A stretch of DNA of 57,053 bases from an uncultured Clostridia bacterium (GCA_934463165.1 CAKSJG010000018.1:1-57053), one strand, 5' to 3'. Positions 17,233-24,105 are shown, counted from the stretch's first letter. Made by a program: numbers and translations. The notes: generated by a model not told the origin, from the letters alone.

Positions 17233-17333
17233 TTAAAAGAAACAACCGCTGACCATGCGGTGAGCGGCGTTTCCTTCAATCTTAAAAATTGACTACGGGA
17301 ACGACCGCCCCAACACGGCAGCCGTCTCTTGTG
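17233..17333 (-). ncRNA. Candidate antitoxin RNA (host copy)
   Basis: Predicted from a near-consensus minus-strand promoter at 17339-17367 to the shared hairpin at 17239-17273. It starts with the same 14 nt as the toxin mRNA (AGCACAAGAGACGG), overlaps that mRNA only across the terminator, and contains GTCGTTCCC, able to pair with the toxin ribosome site. No reading frame. Confidence 0.6.
17239..17273. terminator. Bidirectional hairpin shared by toxin and antitoxin RNAs (host copy)
   Basis: GAAAC (17239-17243) pairs with GTTTC (17269-17273), and CCGCT (17246-17250) with AGCGG (17263-17267). T-rich tracts follow on both strands, stronger on the minus strand (GTTTCTTTT). Confidence 0.65.
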
Positions 17334-17338
17334 CTATT

Positions 17339-17367
17339 ATTATACACCACAAAAAAATATTTGTCAA
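17339..17367 (-). promoter_or_regulatory. Promoter of the antitoxin RNA (host copy)
   Basis: Minus strand TTGACA (17367-17362), 17 nt, TATAAT (17344-17339), a perfect consensus. It should be stronger than the facing toxin promoter (TAAAAT). Confidence 0.8.
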
Positions 17368-17380
17368 TAGCATTTTATTG

Positions 17381-17721
17381 ATTAATTTTTGTGACCGGGA
17401 AATGATTAAATCGTAAGGATGTTACAGCACAACTACCGCACTAAAGTTAAGAACTCCGGACACCTAACCCCTAACTGCATCTGTACAAGTTTCAGTTTAT
17501 CTCGCTTTCTTCCTCACATTTGCGGTTACCGTCGCTTTTGCTCGCAGCTGAAGCTGCTTCGCAAACCTCCGACCGCTGCACCTTTTCAGGCTGTGCTCTT
17601 TCTGCCCCCGGCAGCGCACTGCCTGAAAACTACCGACTTCGCTATCAGCCCGGTCTGTGCAGGGCACTTGACTTTTAATCAAGGTTATTTGCATTTCATC
17701 GCAACACTTTTGCAAAGCAAA
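17381..17721. other. Gene-free, GC-richer junk region with tRNA-Lys fragments
   Basis: No supported gene in these 341 bp. Two tRNA-derived pieces stand out. GAACTCCGGACACCT (17451-17465) repeats part of the tRNA fragment at 17752-17795 in the same orientation. CTTGACTTTTAATCAAGGT (17667-17685, plus strand) is a complete anticodon arm for tRNA-Lys(UUU) in opposite orientation, preceded by a D-arm-like GCCC-GGTCTGTGCA-GGGC. The T-arm and acceptor do not fold properly, so it is not a functional tRNA. Confidence 0.55.
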
Positions 17722-17747
17722 AAAGAACGCATACGCGTTCTTTTTTT
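17722..17747. terminator. Strong terminator downstream of the tRNA-Lys fragment
   Basis: AAAGAACGC (17722-17730) and GCGTTCTTT (17735-17743) form a perfect stem with loop ATAC. T-runs flank both sides (seven T on plus, six on minus). On the minus strand it directly follows the tRNA 3' end, as expected of the original tRNA transcription unit. Confidence 0.8.
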
Positions 17748-17751
17748 AGGT

Positions 17752-17795
17752 TGAGCCATCGGAGATTCGAACTCCGGACACCTTGATTAAAAGTC
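17752..17795 (-). other. Prophage left attachment site: 3' half of tRNA-Lys(UUU)
   Basis: Read on the minus strand these 44 nt hold the 3' side of the anticodon arm (GACTTTTAATCAAGG), variable loop, a perfect T-arm (CGGAG-TTCGAAT-CTCCG) and acceptor end ATGGCTCA, without encoded CCA. The 5' half is absent: upstream sequence is phage. This is what integration into a tRNA 3' end leaves behind, the intact gene being expected at the far (right) junction outside the window. The integrase gene begins 160 bp away. Confidence 0.75.
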
Positions 17796-17957
17796 GCACA
17801 ATATCGACTTTTGAAATCATTTTCGTGTGTCTAAAATGACGTAAATGCGCGCAAATACTGGTTTTTTACCGTCTGTATTGATTTGAATTTAAGTGAATTC
17901 ACAAAATTGTTACCACACCAACACCACACTAAAATCAAACTCATAAGTATAAGCACT

Positions 17958-19100
17958 TCAGTCCAACAGCGCAATTGTCTGTTTCTTTAAATCAGTGTGA
18001 ACATGACTGTAAATATCAAGTGTTATTTGTATGGACCTATGACCGAGCAATGTCGACACGGTTTTTATGTCTGCCCCTTTTTCAAGAAGCCTTGTCGCGA
18101 AGCTGTGCCGCATAGAATGAAAGCTTACCGGTGATGTTATTTCCGCATTTTCGCGAATTCTGTGAAATGAACGGTATATATTTCTTTTTTGGACAGCCGT
18201 GCCGGCAGAGGAATAAAACACGAACGGTGTTGTCATCTTGCAATTAGCCTTTTGATTCATGACTGCTGCCAATGCTTTTTTATTAAGTGGAATAACTCTT
18301 GATTCGCCGTTTTTGGTCGAACTGTTAATAATTGTTTTCTTTTTATGTTCTGCCGTCTCATCGTAATTATTGACTTCTACGAGGTTTTTGCTTACGGATA
18401 CAGTCTTATCATCGAAATTAATATCTTTCCACGTGAGAGCGATTATTTCGCCAAGGCGCATACCTGTGTTAAAAGCAAACAAAAACATGTTTTCGTATGT
18501 TGTATCAGAGCCGCAAAGAGACAAAAACCGTTCTTGTTCATCTGCCGTAAACGCAACTACCTGTCTCGGCTGTTTGTTTGGCATGACGATATCGGAGCAG
18601 GGGTTTTTATACAGCATATTAAGCTTTACCGCTTGACTGTAAGCTTGTGACAGAGTTATTAATATCTTTTTGATAGACGATACCGACAGTCCGTCACACT
18701 TGCTTATTCCTTTTTTTGAAATTTCATTTATAAATCTTTGAACAACAAGGGGATTGAGCTTATCAAGCTTATAATGCCCTAAATTCGGTTTTAAATAGCT
18801 GTTGCATGCCCTGTAATACATATCGAACGTTGTCGGCTTAACCTTATCTTTTTTATATGTTTCAAGCCAAACATCAAGCCATTCAGAAAGAGTATAATGC
18901 GAAGCTTCTTTTACAAGATTTCTGTCTTTCAAATATTTTGCGTCATTAAGCTTTTTCTTAAGTCTGTCAAGGTCCATGCTTGAAAAAACTTTTCTTATTC
19001 TCTTTTTATCTTTATCATATCCTAAGGTGAGTTCGCAAACCCACAGACCATTTGAGCGCTGATAAATCGTTCCCTCACCGTTTTGTCTTCTTTTTGCCAT
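17958..19100 (-). CDS. int: Prophage integrase, tyrosine recombinase
   Basis: 380 aa. The N-terminus (GEGTIYQRSNGLWVCELTLG) is an arm-site DNA-binding domain, residues about 60-150 are the SAM-like core-binding domain, and the C-terminus is catalytic with Arg in GMRLGEI, H328-x-x-R331 (HSMRHSF), H354 (LLGHRS) and the nucleophile Y364 (LDIYSH). It catalyses integration and, with an excisionase, excision at the tRNA-Lys site. Typical place and direction for a prophage left end. The ATG at 19100 follows hicA by 15 bp, so it may share the leftward lysogeny transcript. Confidence 0.97.
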   Translation of the reverse strand: MAKRRQNGEGTIYQRSNGLWVCELTLGYDKDKKRIRKVFSSMDLDRLKKKLNDAKYLKDRNLVKEASHYTLSEWLDVWLETYKKDKVKPTTFDMYYRACNSYLKPNLGHYKLDKLNPLVVQRFINEISKKGISKCDGLSVSSIKKILITLSQAYSQAVKLNMLYKNPCSDIVMPNKQPRQVVAFTADEQERFLSLCGSDTTYENMFLFAFNTGMRLGEIIALTWKDINFDDKTVSVSKNLVEVNNYDETAEHKKKTIINSSTKNGESRVIPLNKKALAAVMNQKANCKMTTPFVFYSSAGTAVQKRNIYRSFHRIRENAEITSPVSFHSMRHSFATRLLEKGADIKTVSTLLGHRSIQITLDIYSHVHTDLKKQTIALLD

Positions 19101-19115
19101 TGTTTTCCTCTCACG

Positions 19116-19313
19116 TTATCTGAAACGATATTCAATTCCGCACTGTTTTAATATTGCATTTGCGGTGTGTCTTGATTTAATTTTGGAATCAACCGTTACA
19201 TGTTTATTCGTAACAGGACTATACCAAATATCGTGATCTCCTTTGCCGCGTCTGAAAAATGTGCAGTTGTTTTGACGAAGTATTTCTCTTACTTTCTTTT
19301 CATATTCTGCCAT
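19116..19313 (-). CDS. hicA: HicA-type mRNA interferase toxin
   Basis: 65 aa with the HicA dsRBD-like pattern: VREILRQNNCTFFRRGKGDH (conserved Gly-x-His), VTVDSKIKSRHTANAILKQC at the end. HicA toxins cleave mRNA independently of the ribosome and are neutralised by HicB-type proteins. Its ATG overlaps the stop codon of the DUF1902 gene by 1 nt (TAATG), giving the antitoxin-first order seen in some hicBA loci. It lies within the leftward prophage transcript between repressor and integrase and could stabilise the prophage. Confidence 0.85.
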   Translation of the reverse strand: MAEYEKKVREILRQNNCTFFRRGKGDHDIWYSPVTNKHVTVDSKIKSRHTANAILKQCGIEYRFR

Positions 19314-19531
19314 TATAACGCTATCCTTTCGTGCCTGTCAGATACAAATGACAAAGTATATGTTGTTTTATCCGGATTATTCAAGGCAATTAATTCCGGA
19401 GCCGCAAAGCGTATTCTTTCCAAAAGTGCATCAAAAGAGCCCGACTCCAAAACAAGACCCGGAATATCTTCGCTTGTTGCAATCCACACATCCGCTTCAT
19501 TATCCCATGCTATATTAATAATATATTCCAT
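19313..19531 (-). CDS. DUF1902 protein, HicB-like antitoxin
   Basis: 72 aa, MEYIINIAWDNEADVWIATS with SEDIPGLVLESGSFDALLER next, a partial RNase H-like HicB fold without a DNA-binding tail. Its coupling to hicA through TAATG indicates the antitoxin role. The ATG at 19531 is preferred to an upstream one because AAAGGATGATATTC places the ribosome site 8 nt before it. The related copy at 15888-16070 lies on the other side of the integrase and the tRNA junction and ends early. Confidence 0.82.
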   Translation of the reverse strand: MEYIINIAWDNEADVWIATSEDIPGLVLESGSFDALLERIRFAAPELIALNNPDKTTYTLSFVSDRHERIAL

Positions 19532-19658
19532 GAATATCATCCTTTCATGATTTTATTATTTCAATTGCTGTAATATTTATTATAATCGAAATCCGTAATT
19601 TTGCGCTGCTTTGGGTACATAGGTTTGCTATGTTCACATGGAATGTCGGAGCAGACAT

Positions 19659-19886
19659 CTACGCAACTTCTGTATAGTTTATTTCCGCAACACCTGTGAC
19701 AATATTTTTAATGCTGTTTATGAGTTCTTGAATGCGAACAGTTACATCAAAGCTATAAGATTTTTCACCGCATTGCCTGCATACTTGTGTCGGAACGTTT
19801 CTTATAATTATGACGCACTTTTCTAAATCTGCAATATAATTTGTGTATTCATTTTTCAGATCAGATTTACAAAATGAGCATTTCAT
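19659..19886 (-). CDS. YgiT-type zinc finger protein, truncated by an internal deletion
   Basis: 75 aa: CSFCKSDLKNEYTNYIADLE and CRQCGEKSYSF form the zinc site, then the frame stops at EINYTEVA. Just past the stop, in another frame, DNA codes for DVCSDIPCEHSKPM, matching the DICPDILYEQSIPM end of the fusion protein at 16156-16665. So about 80 codons of the DUF2442 part have been lost and the joint is out of frame. The ATG at 19886 has AAGGAG 9 nt upstream. A residual antitoxin-like or regulatory role is uncertain. Confidence 0.65.
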   Translation of the reverse strand: MKCSFCKSDLKNEYTNYIADLEKCVIIIRNVPTQVCRQCGEKSYSFDVTVRIQELINSIKNIVTGVAEINYTEVA

Positions 19887-19924
19887 TATTTGTTTCTCCT
19901 TATACACTCCTATTATATCATATG

Positions 19925-20167
19925 CTAATTTACTTTCCAACTATAACCGCACTGCTGACACACAGCATGACTTTCAACATTTGTAACGACTTTCCCCTTG
20001 CTCCCGAAAAGCTTTGCAAGAAGCATTGGCAGGGTCAGAAAAACCCACAGTAATATTTCTAACCACCAACCGATAAGAAGCCAATACAAAGCCCCTTTTC
20101 CTTTTGTTCTTGTATTTCCCACTGCTTGAATATATACATTTTCACTTCCGCATTTCGGGCATCTCAT
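19925..20167 (-). CDS. Zinc-ribbon membrane protein (80 aa)
   Basis: Starts MRCPKCGSENVYIQ and ends CQQCGYSWKVN, so two Cys-x2-Cys pairs bracket two hydrophobic segments (about 28-43 and 44-56). Small double-zinc-ribbon membrane proteins of unknown role are frequent in Firmicutes phage lysogeny regions. It is the third of three similar genes in the same leftward unit. Superinfection exclusion or membrane sensing are possibilities only. Confidence 0.6.
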   Translation of the reverse strand: MRCPKCGSENVYIQAVGNTRTKGKGALYWLLIGWWLEILLWVFLTLPMLLAKLFGSKGKVVTNVESHAVCQQCGYSWKVN

Positions 20168-20184
20168 AAACCTTCATCCTTTCT

Positions 20185-20775
20185 TTATCTGTATGCTCCG
20201 CATTCGGGGCATGATATGTCTGTCATTGAATTACTTGCTCCGCACTTCGGGCAGGTCCATTTATGTGTTGCATTGTTAATCGGAGTCTTTGAATGCACAC
20301 TGATTTTAGGCTTATCCGGCTCAATCGAATTTGTATATAGCCTTGCTGCACCGCACACAGGACATTCTTTATACATGTCATTGATGAGCCTGCCGCATTT
20401 CGGACAGCTCCAACCCTTATATTCGGGTTTTTCCTTTGAAACATTATTGTTTGTTTTTGCGTTGTCAGCTTTCTGTTGTTCGTTTTTTTGCGGAACGTTA
20501 ATGCATTGAACGCTCGCAGCGTTATTTATTGCATCCATTTTTTCTATTAATTTTTCTTGATTTGTAATTATGGTATCTTGATTATCAAAATGGCAATACA
20601 ATGCATAACAAATCACAACCGTTGGCGAGAACATGAGTAATGCGGCAAAAAAGAACCACACAGGACTTTTTACGTTTAAAATATAAGTTAATGAAACAGC
20701 TATAAGTATAACAAATATAACACCGAAAACAAGTATTGTGTTAAAGGCTGCTGCATGTTTTGAATGTTTATTCAT
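20185..20775 (-). CDS. Two-helix membrane protein with two C-terminal zinc ribbons
   Basis: 196 aa. Membrane helices at about 12-33 and 37-59 are followed by a coiled-coil-like stretch, a polar linker and two zinc ribbons: WSCPKCGRLINDMYKECPVCG (about 123-143) and WTCPKCGASNSMTDISCPEC (about 173-192). The N-terminal 80 residues are paralogous to the next gene (LYCHFDNQD versus LYCILDNQD). The ribbons face the cytoplasm. Function unknown. Confidence 0.65.
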   Translation of the reverse strand: MNKHSKHAAAFNTILVFGVIFVILIAVSLTYILNVKSPVWFFFAALLMFSPTVVICYALYCHFDNQDTIITNQEKLIEKMDAINNAASVQCINVPQKNEQQKADNAKTNNNVSKEKPEYKGWSCPKCGRLINDMYKECPVCGAARLYTNSIEPDKPKISVHSKTPINNATHKWTCPKCGASNSMTDISCPECGAYR

Positions 20776-20796
20776 GATATATAATCTCCTTTGTTT

Positions 20797-21168
20797 TTAT
20801 ATCCTATATCCGCATTTTTCGCATGTTTCTTTTGCGGCATCGTTTTTAGTTCCGCATTCCGGGCAAACCCACACATGCTTATACTCAAAATTTATATTTT
20901 TCAATCTTTCTGCATTTTCTGTTTCTTTCAGCATTTCTATTATTTTATCTGCTTTTTTCAACTGCGCATCTTGATTATCAAGTATACAGTAAAGTGCATA
21001 TATCGAAAATATTGACGGCAGAAACACTAAAATTACTCCGATAAATACAGATATCGGCTTGCCGTTACTATAACCGGAACTTAAGCTGAACGCTGTTATA
21101 ATAACTAAAATTATGCTCAATATCAAAATAACCTTAAATGTTTTTGCGCGTTTAGAGCTGTTATTCAT
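20797..21168 (-). CDS. Two-helix membrane protein with one zinc ribbon, paralog
   Basis: 123 aa. Two helices (about 11-30, 36-59) with the shared YALYCILDNQDAQLKKADKI segment, then one zinc ribbon VWVCPECGTKNDAAKETCEK ending CGYRI. It seems to be the shorter member of a duplicated pair with the gene downstream, 21 bp away. It follows the HSDR_N-type gene by 28 bp. Confidence 0.65.
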   Translation of the reverse strand: MNNSSKRAKTFKVILILSIILVIITAFSLSSGYSNGKPISVFIGVILVFLPSIFSIYALYCILDNQDAQLKKADKIIEMLKETENAERLKNINFEYKHVWVCPECGTKNDAAKETCEKCGYRI

Positions 21169-21196
21169 TATTGAAGTCTCCTTAAAAAGTATTTAA

Positions 21197-22258
21197 TCAT
21201 TTCAATAATTCTGATAATCTGTTTTTCAAATTTGGCGCAAGATTATAAATATCAGAAACATCGTCAATTAAATATTTTTCTTGACTGTCTTCATTTGGGA
21301 TAATTACATATCTAACATTTTCTTTTAAAAACACTCGGCATATCCAACGCGTAACCTTTCCGTCAAGCAAAATCGAAAAATAACTGTATGTATCCTTGTA
21401 TGTAACTCTATTCAATTCGACATCAGATCCCAGTATGGATTTAACGATATAAAAGGCTTGCATTTCTTCGGCCGTAGTGATAATTCCGTCAGATACTTCT
21501 TCTGATTTAGATTCTTCTAATTCTGCCGTGCTCTCGTCATCTGTGTCATTGGAATTTAATGCTATTTTTATTTTATCGTTAACAAGTTCTGAAATATATT
21601 GTGTTACAGCTTTCTTTACCAATGGTTTAAATTTATCAATAACATTTTGATATAATCTGCCTTCATATATATCGGATGAAAGAATAAATTTTGCAAAATT
21701 ATCACTCGGATTGATAAATTCACTTTTTAAAAAGTCTTTAATAAGTCCACAATATTTGAGCTCAGACGCACTATTTAATATATTGTTTTTGTCAAAGTTA
21801 TCTTTATGAAATTTTTTCAATTCCGCAATATCAGAATCTTTGAGCGCTTCAAGCTTTATCGTTAAAAATGGCGTGCTATCCATTTTGTTTGCCTCTTCAA
21901 GATCTGTAAAAAATCTATACTCTATTCCATTTGTCAAGATTGCAAATTTTGCCTTACTTGTGCCGAAATATCTGAATAATTGTGAGTCATGTTTTTCAAG
22001 TTTATCATTTACGGATTTAGCTTCAATTAAAATGTTGGGTTCGCCGTCAATGACAATTGCATAATCAACCTTTTCCCCTTTTTTAATTCCTACATCCGCA
22101 ACATATTCGGGAACAAATTCAGTAGGATTGAACACATCATATCCCAATATAGAGAAAAAAGGCATTATTAAAGACGTTTTTGTTGCCTCCTCCGTCTGTA
22201 TATTGGTTTTCAAATCTCCTATTCTGCCGACAAAACTTTTAATTTTTTCCTCAAACAT
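21197..22258 (-). CDS. Protein with type I restriction HsdR N-terminal-like nuclease domain
   Basis: 353 aa. Residues about 20-135 match the HSDR_N_2 pattern: SLIMPFFSILGYDVFNPTEF, then KVDYAIVIDGEPNILIEAKS, where D-x(n)-E-A-K is the PD-(D/E)xK nuclease core. No helicase follows. The C-terminal 70 residues (ILGSDVELNRVTYKDTYSYF) form a second domain often seen in this stand-alone group. Such proteins occur in prophages and are annotated as restriction-like; a defence role is inferred from position among lysogeny genes. Confidence 0.78.
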   Translation of the reverse strand: MFEEKIKSFVGRIGDLKTNIQTEEATKTSLIMPFFSILGYDVFNPTEFVPEYVADVGIKKGEKVDYAIVIDGEPNILIEAKSVNDKLEKHDSQLFRYFGTSKAKFAILTNGIEYRFFTDLEEANKMDSTPFLTIKLEALKDSDIAELKKFHKDNFDKNNILNSASELKYCGLIKDFLKSEFINPSDNFAKFILSSDIYEGRLYQNVIDKFKPLVKKAVTQYISELVNDKIKIALNSNDTDDESTAELEESKSEEVSDGIITTAEEMQAFYIVKSILGSDVELNRVTYKDTYSYFSILLDGKVTRWICRVFLKENVRYVIIPNEDSQEKYLIDDVSDIYNLAPNLKNRLSELLK

Positions 22259-22325
22259 AAAAATCCTTCTTTCTTTTTATAGTTTAACATTAGCAATATT
22301 ATAATTAATGTATTTAAGATACTTA

Positions 22326-22727
22326 TTACAAATTTTCGGTTACCTTATATACATCAATTGCCTTTAACATAAAATCTTCTGTAACATTGAAATATTCTGC
22401 CAATTCGTAAATCATTACATACCCCAGCTTAAAAGCCTTTTTCAATTTATCTATGGGGATGAGCTCCGCGACAGCCCAGCGTATTGCGCGCGCTTCGAGA
22501 CGCTCCCGTGTTTCAAGTGTTGTTTCGATATCATAAAATGCATTTTTCATGTGATGCCCCAGTTCATGAGCGAGAATTACTTTAAGTTCTGCCGAGCATG
22601 AAATGGCTTTGTTGTTCAATACAATTGCGCCCTCTGTGGCAAATGCTTTAAGCTCTCGCATAAAAAATTCATCAATATCAATATGATTTCTTTCGGCAAT
22701 ATTATAGAGCTCAATAAGATTATCCAA
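22326..22727 (-). CDS. ImmA/IrrE family metallopeptidase
   Basis: 133 aa with the zinc site HELGHH (about residues 52-57) and a downstream Glu in RLEARAIRWAVAELIP. ImmA-type peptidases cleave the neighbouring phage repressor to trigger induction. It lies directly downstream of the repressor gene (13 bp), the usual immR-immA order. Translation uses a TTG start at 22727 with GAGGGG 6 nt upstream. Confidence 0.9.
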   Translation of the reverse strand: MDNLIELYNIAERNHIDIDEFFMRELKAFATEGAIVLNNKAISCSAELKVILAHELGHHMKNAFYDIETTLETRERLEARAIRWAVAELIPIDKLKKAFKLGYVMIYELAEYFNVTEDFMLKAIDVYKVTENL

Positions 22728-22740
22728 GAATAGCCCCTCT

Positions 22741-23280
22741 TTATTTGTTATTTTGTTGTTTCTTAAAGCGGATATAGTCTAATATATCCTGTTTTTCTCC
22801 GTCCGTTAAATCTTTTGTTTCTTTATAAAGAGCAAAAGCGACGCCTTTAAGCTCATCGTTCACGTTGCTGCGTTCATCTGTTCTGCCAAAAAGATAATCG
22901 GTTGATACTCCGAAAAAGTCGGCAATTGATGATATTTTGTTGTTAAGGCAGTCACCGATTCCGTTGTACCATGTTCTGAATGAAGCATAATTTACTCCTA
23001 AGGCTTTTTCGAGATCGTTAATATTGGGATCAGCTTCTTCATATAGCTCTTTTGTGCGTTTTTGAGCTTCTTTTATTTCTTCTGCACTGTCGGATTCTTT
23101 GTCTAATATATAATCCACAGAAACACCGAATATTTCGGAAAGTTTTTTTAAACTTTCATAATCAGCTTGACGTGCTCCACGTTCATAGTTTGCATATGCC
23201 TGTTGAGTTATCCCTAACTTCGAAGCAACTTCTACTTGACTGTATCCTGCTTCCGTTCTCAGTTCTTTTAGTCTTATCAT
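22741..23280 (-). CDS. CI/ImmR-like phage repressor with two helix-turn-helix domains
   Basis: 179 aa. The first HTH_3 domain is residues 1-60 (YSQVEVASKLGITQQAYANY, then EIFGVSVDYIL). A second, degenerate HTH_3-like unit is at about 85-140 (ALGVNYASFRTWYNGIGDCL, then FFGVSTDYLFG). A short helical tail follows. It should bind the ACAA-N4-TTGT sites in the divergent region and hold early genes off, with ImmA-mediated cleavage relieving this. Start at ATG 23280 with AGAGG 8 nt upstream; the in-frame GTG nine bases earlier overlaps that site. Confidence 0.9.
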   Translation of the reverse strand: MIRLKELRTEAGYSQVEVASKLGITQQAYANYERGARQADYESLKKLSEIFGVSVDYILDKESDSAEEIKEAQKRTKELYEEADPNINDLEKALGVNYASFRTWYNGIGDCLNNKISSIADFFGVSTDYLFGRTDERSNVNDELKGVAFALYKETKDLTDGEKQDILDYIRFKKQQNNK

Positions 23281-23289
23281 GCTCGTCAC

Positions 23290-23449
23290 CTCTTGACACT
23301 ATTATATACAACTTATTGTTGTATTGCAATAGAAAAATACAAAAAACAACAAAATGAAATTAATTTTTTTAAAACCCCTTGACAAACACTACAAAATGTT
23401 GTAATATATAAAATATAAACAACGTTTTGTTTTGAAAGGAAGTGGAGAA
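23290..23449. promoter_or_regulatory. Lysogeny switch region with divergent promoters and three operators
   Basis: Leftward promoter: minus strand TTGCAA, 17 nt, TATAAT, with its spacer covered by operator 1. Rightward promoter: TTGACA (23379-23384), 17 nt, TAATAT (23402-23407). The operators are the 12-mers ACAACTTATTGT (23308-23319), ACAAAATGTTGT (23391-23402, inside the rightward spacer) and ACAACGTTTTGT (23419-23430, near the rightward start). All share ACAA-N4-TTGT. The layout predicts repression of both promoters. Confidence 0.8.
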
Positions 23450-23653
23450 ATGAGGACATGGCTCAAAAAATTAAGAGAAAAGAATAAGATGACACAATCC
23501 GTTGTATCAAATTTGATGGGATTAACGCAACAAAGCTATAGCAATATAGAATCCGGCAAGCGTCAAGTTAAAATGCCGATAGAGACAGTAAAAAAGCTTT
23601 CCGAAATATTCGGGGTGTCTATCGAGTATATACTTGAACAGGAATGTAAGTGA
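23450..23653 (+). CDS. Cro-like helix-turn-helix regulator
   Basis: 67 aa, one HTH_3 domain: KMTQSVVSNLMGLTQQSYSN with a GVSIEYILEQE end, closely resembling the first domain of the divergent repressor (TQQAYANYE). First gene of the rightward early operon, so likely the Cro counterpart that binds the same operators and allows lytic growth. The ATG at 23450 has GGAAGTGGAG upstream; a TTG 18 nt earlier is within the leader. Confidence 0.88.
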   Translation: MRTWLKKLREKNKMTQSVVSNLMGLTQQSYSNIESGKRQVKMPIETVKKLSEIFGVSIEYILEQECK

Positions 23654-23665
23654 GGAGGAAGAGAG

Positions 23666-23815
23666 ATGAAAAACAGCAAGGTCGGCAAAGAGCAAATAAC
23701 AATCCGCCTGCCGTCAGAGCTCAAACATAAGCTTCAACAGCAAGCGGATAAATTGGGAATAAGTTTCAACGGAATCATTGTTGATTACCTGTGGAGGGGT
23801 CTGGAATCGAAATAA
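23666..23815 (+). CDS. Arc/CopG-type ribbon-helix-helix protein (49 aa)
   Basis: KEQITIRLPSELKHKLQQQA then LGISFNGIIVDYLWRGL is a complete ribbon-helix-helix fold: one beta strand and two helices. Such dimers bind DNA in phage early regulation. Good leader GAGGAGGAAGAG before the ATG. It follows the Cro-like gene by 12 bp. Its last 41 bp overlap the convergent RHH gene on the minus strand, so the two transcripts are antisense at their 3' ends. Confidence 0.75.
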   Translation: MKNSKVGKEQITIRLPSELKHKLQQQADKLGISFNGIIVDYLWRGLESK

Positions 23816-23969
23816 CACCGTGTTGTTTTTCGTAATCAGATATGTAAGAAAAAAGTGCATATTCTATTTCGGCATTCATAGAACGATGTTCTAAGTATGC
23901 AAGATATCGTACCTTTTCATACATTTCGTTAGTTAAACGTAGCATTGTTGGTTTTTTCTCGGTAGCCAT
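23775..23969 (-). CDS. Ribbon-helix-helix regulator, divergent from the 24106 gene
   Basis: 64 aa from ATG 23969 (AAAGGAG 8 nt upstream): KKPTMLRLTNEMYEKVRYLA then MNAEIEYALFSYI is an Arc-like RHH fold, followed by a short polar tail. It is transcribed leftward against the early operon from a promoter whose -10/+1 region bears a TGACATCA repeat, so it may control itself and the divergent RHH gene. Confidence 0.7.
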   Translation of the reverse strand: MATEKKPTMLRLTNEMYEKVRYLAYLEHRSMNAEIEYALFSYISDYEKQHGVISIPDPSTGNQQ

Positions 23970-23988
23970 AATTAACACTCCTTTTATC

Positions 23989-24092
23989 AATATGACATCA
24001 TTATATAATCTTTTTTTAAAAAAATCAAGATTACATATTGACATCACTGAAAAGTTGTGTTATTATAAGATAACAAAGTGACATCACTGAAA
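23989..24092. promoter_or_regulatory. Divergent promoters with three TGACATCA repeats
   Basis: Rightward: TTGACA near 24039, 17 nt, TATTAT. Leftward on minus: TTGATT, 17 nt, TATAAT at about 24004-23999. TGACATCA occurs beside the leftward -10 (about 23991), overlapping the rightward -35 (about 24040) and near the rightward ribosome site (about 24079); the last two extend to TGACATCACTGAAA. Spaced direct repeats are typical RHH operators. Confidence 0.65.
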
Positions 24093-24105
24093 GGAAGTGA
24101 ATAAA

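Larger units (their letters stand above)
17066..17380 (+). repeat. 315-bp type I toxin-antitoxin module, host copy
   Basis: This segment matches 48958-49272 without any indel (constant offset 31892). Differences are concentrated between the terminator and the antisense 5' region (about 17273-17297). It holds convergent promoters, a 20-codon hydrophobic reading frame, a central bidirectional hairpin and a 14-bp inverted repeat (17120-17133 and 17322-17335) placed at both transcription starts. Confidence 0.85.

Noticed and set aside
17066..17380. Insertion sequence or transposon
   Set aside because: No transposase or target-site duplication visible; the internal layout is that of two small RNAs with a peptide.
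17657..17700. A complete tRNA-Lys on the plus strand
   Set aside because: D-arm and anticodon arm fold, but no proper T-arm or acceptor stem can be drawn, so it is only a fragment.
17419..17754. Possible genes of 111 codons (plus) and 72 codons (minus) near the tRNA fragments
   Set aside because: No ribosome sites, Cys/Arg-biased low-quality sequence, and they run through tRNA pieces and a terminator.
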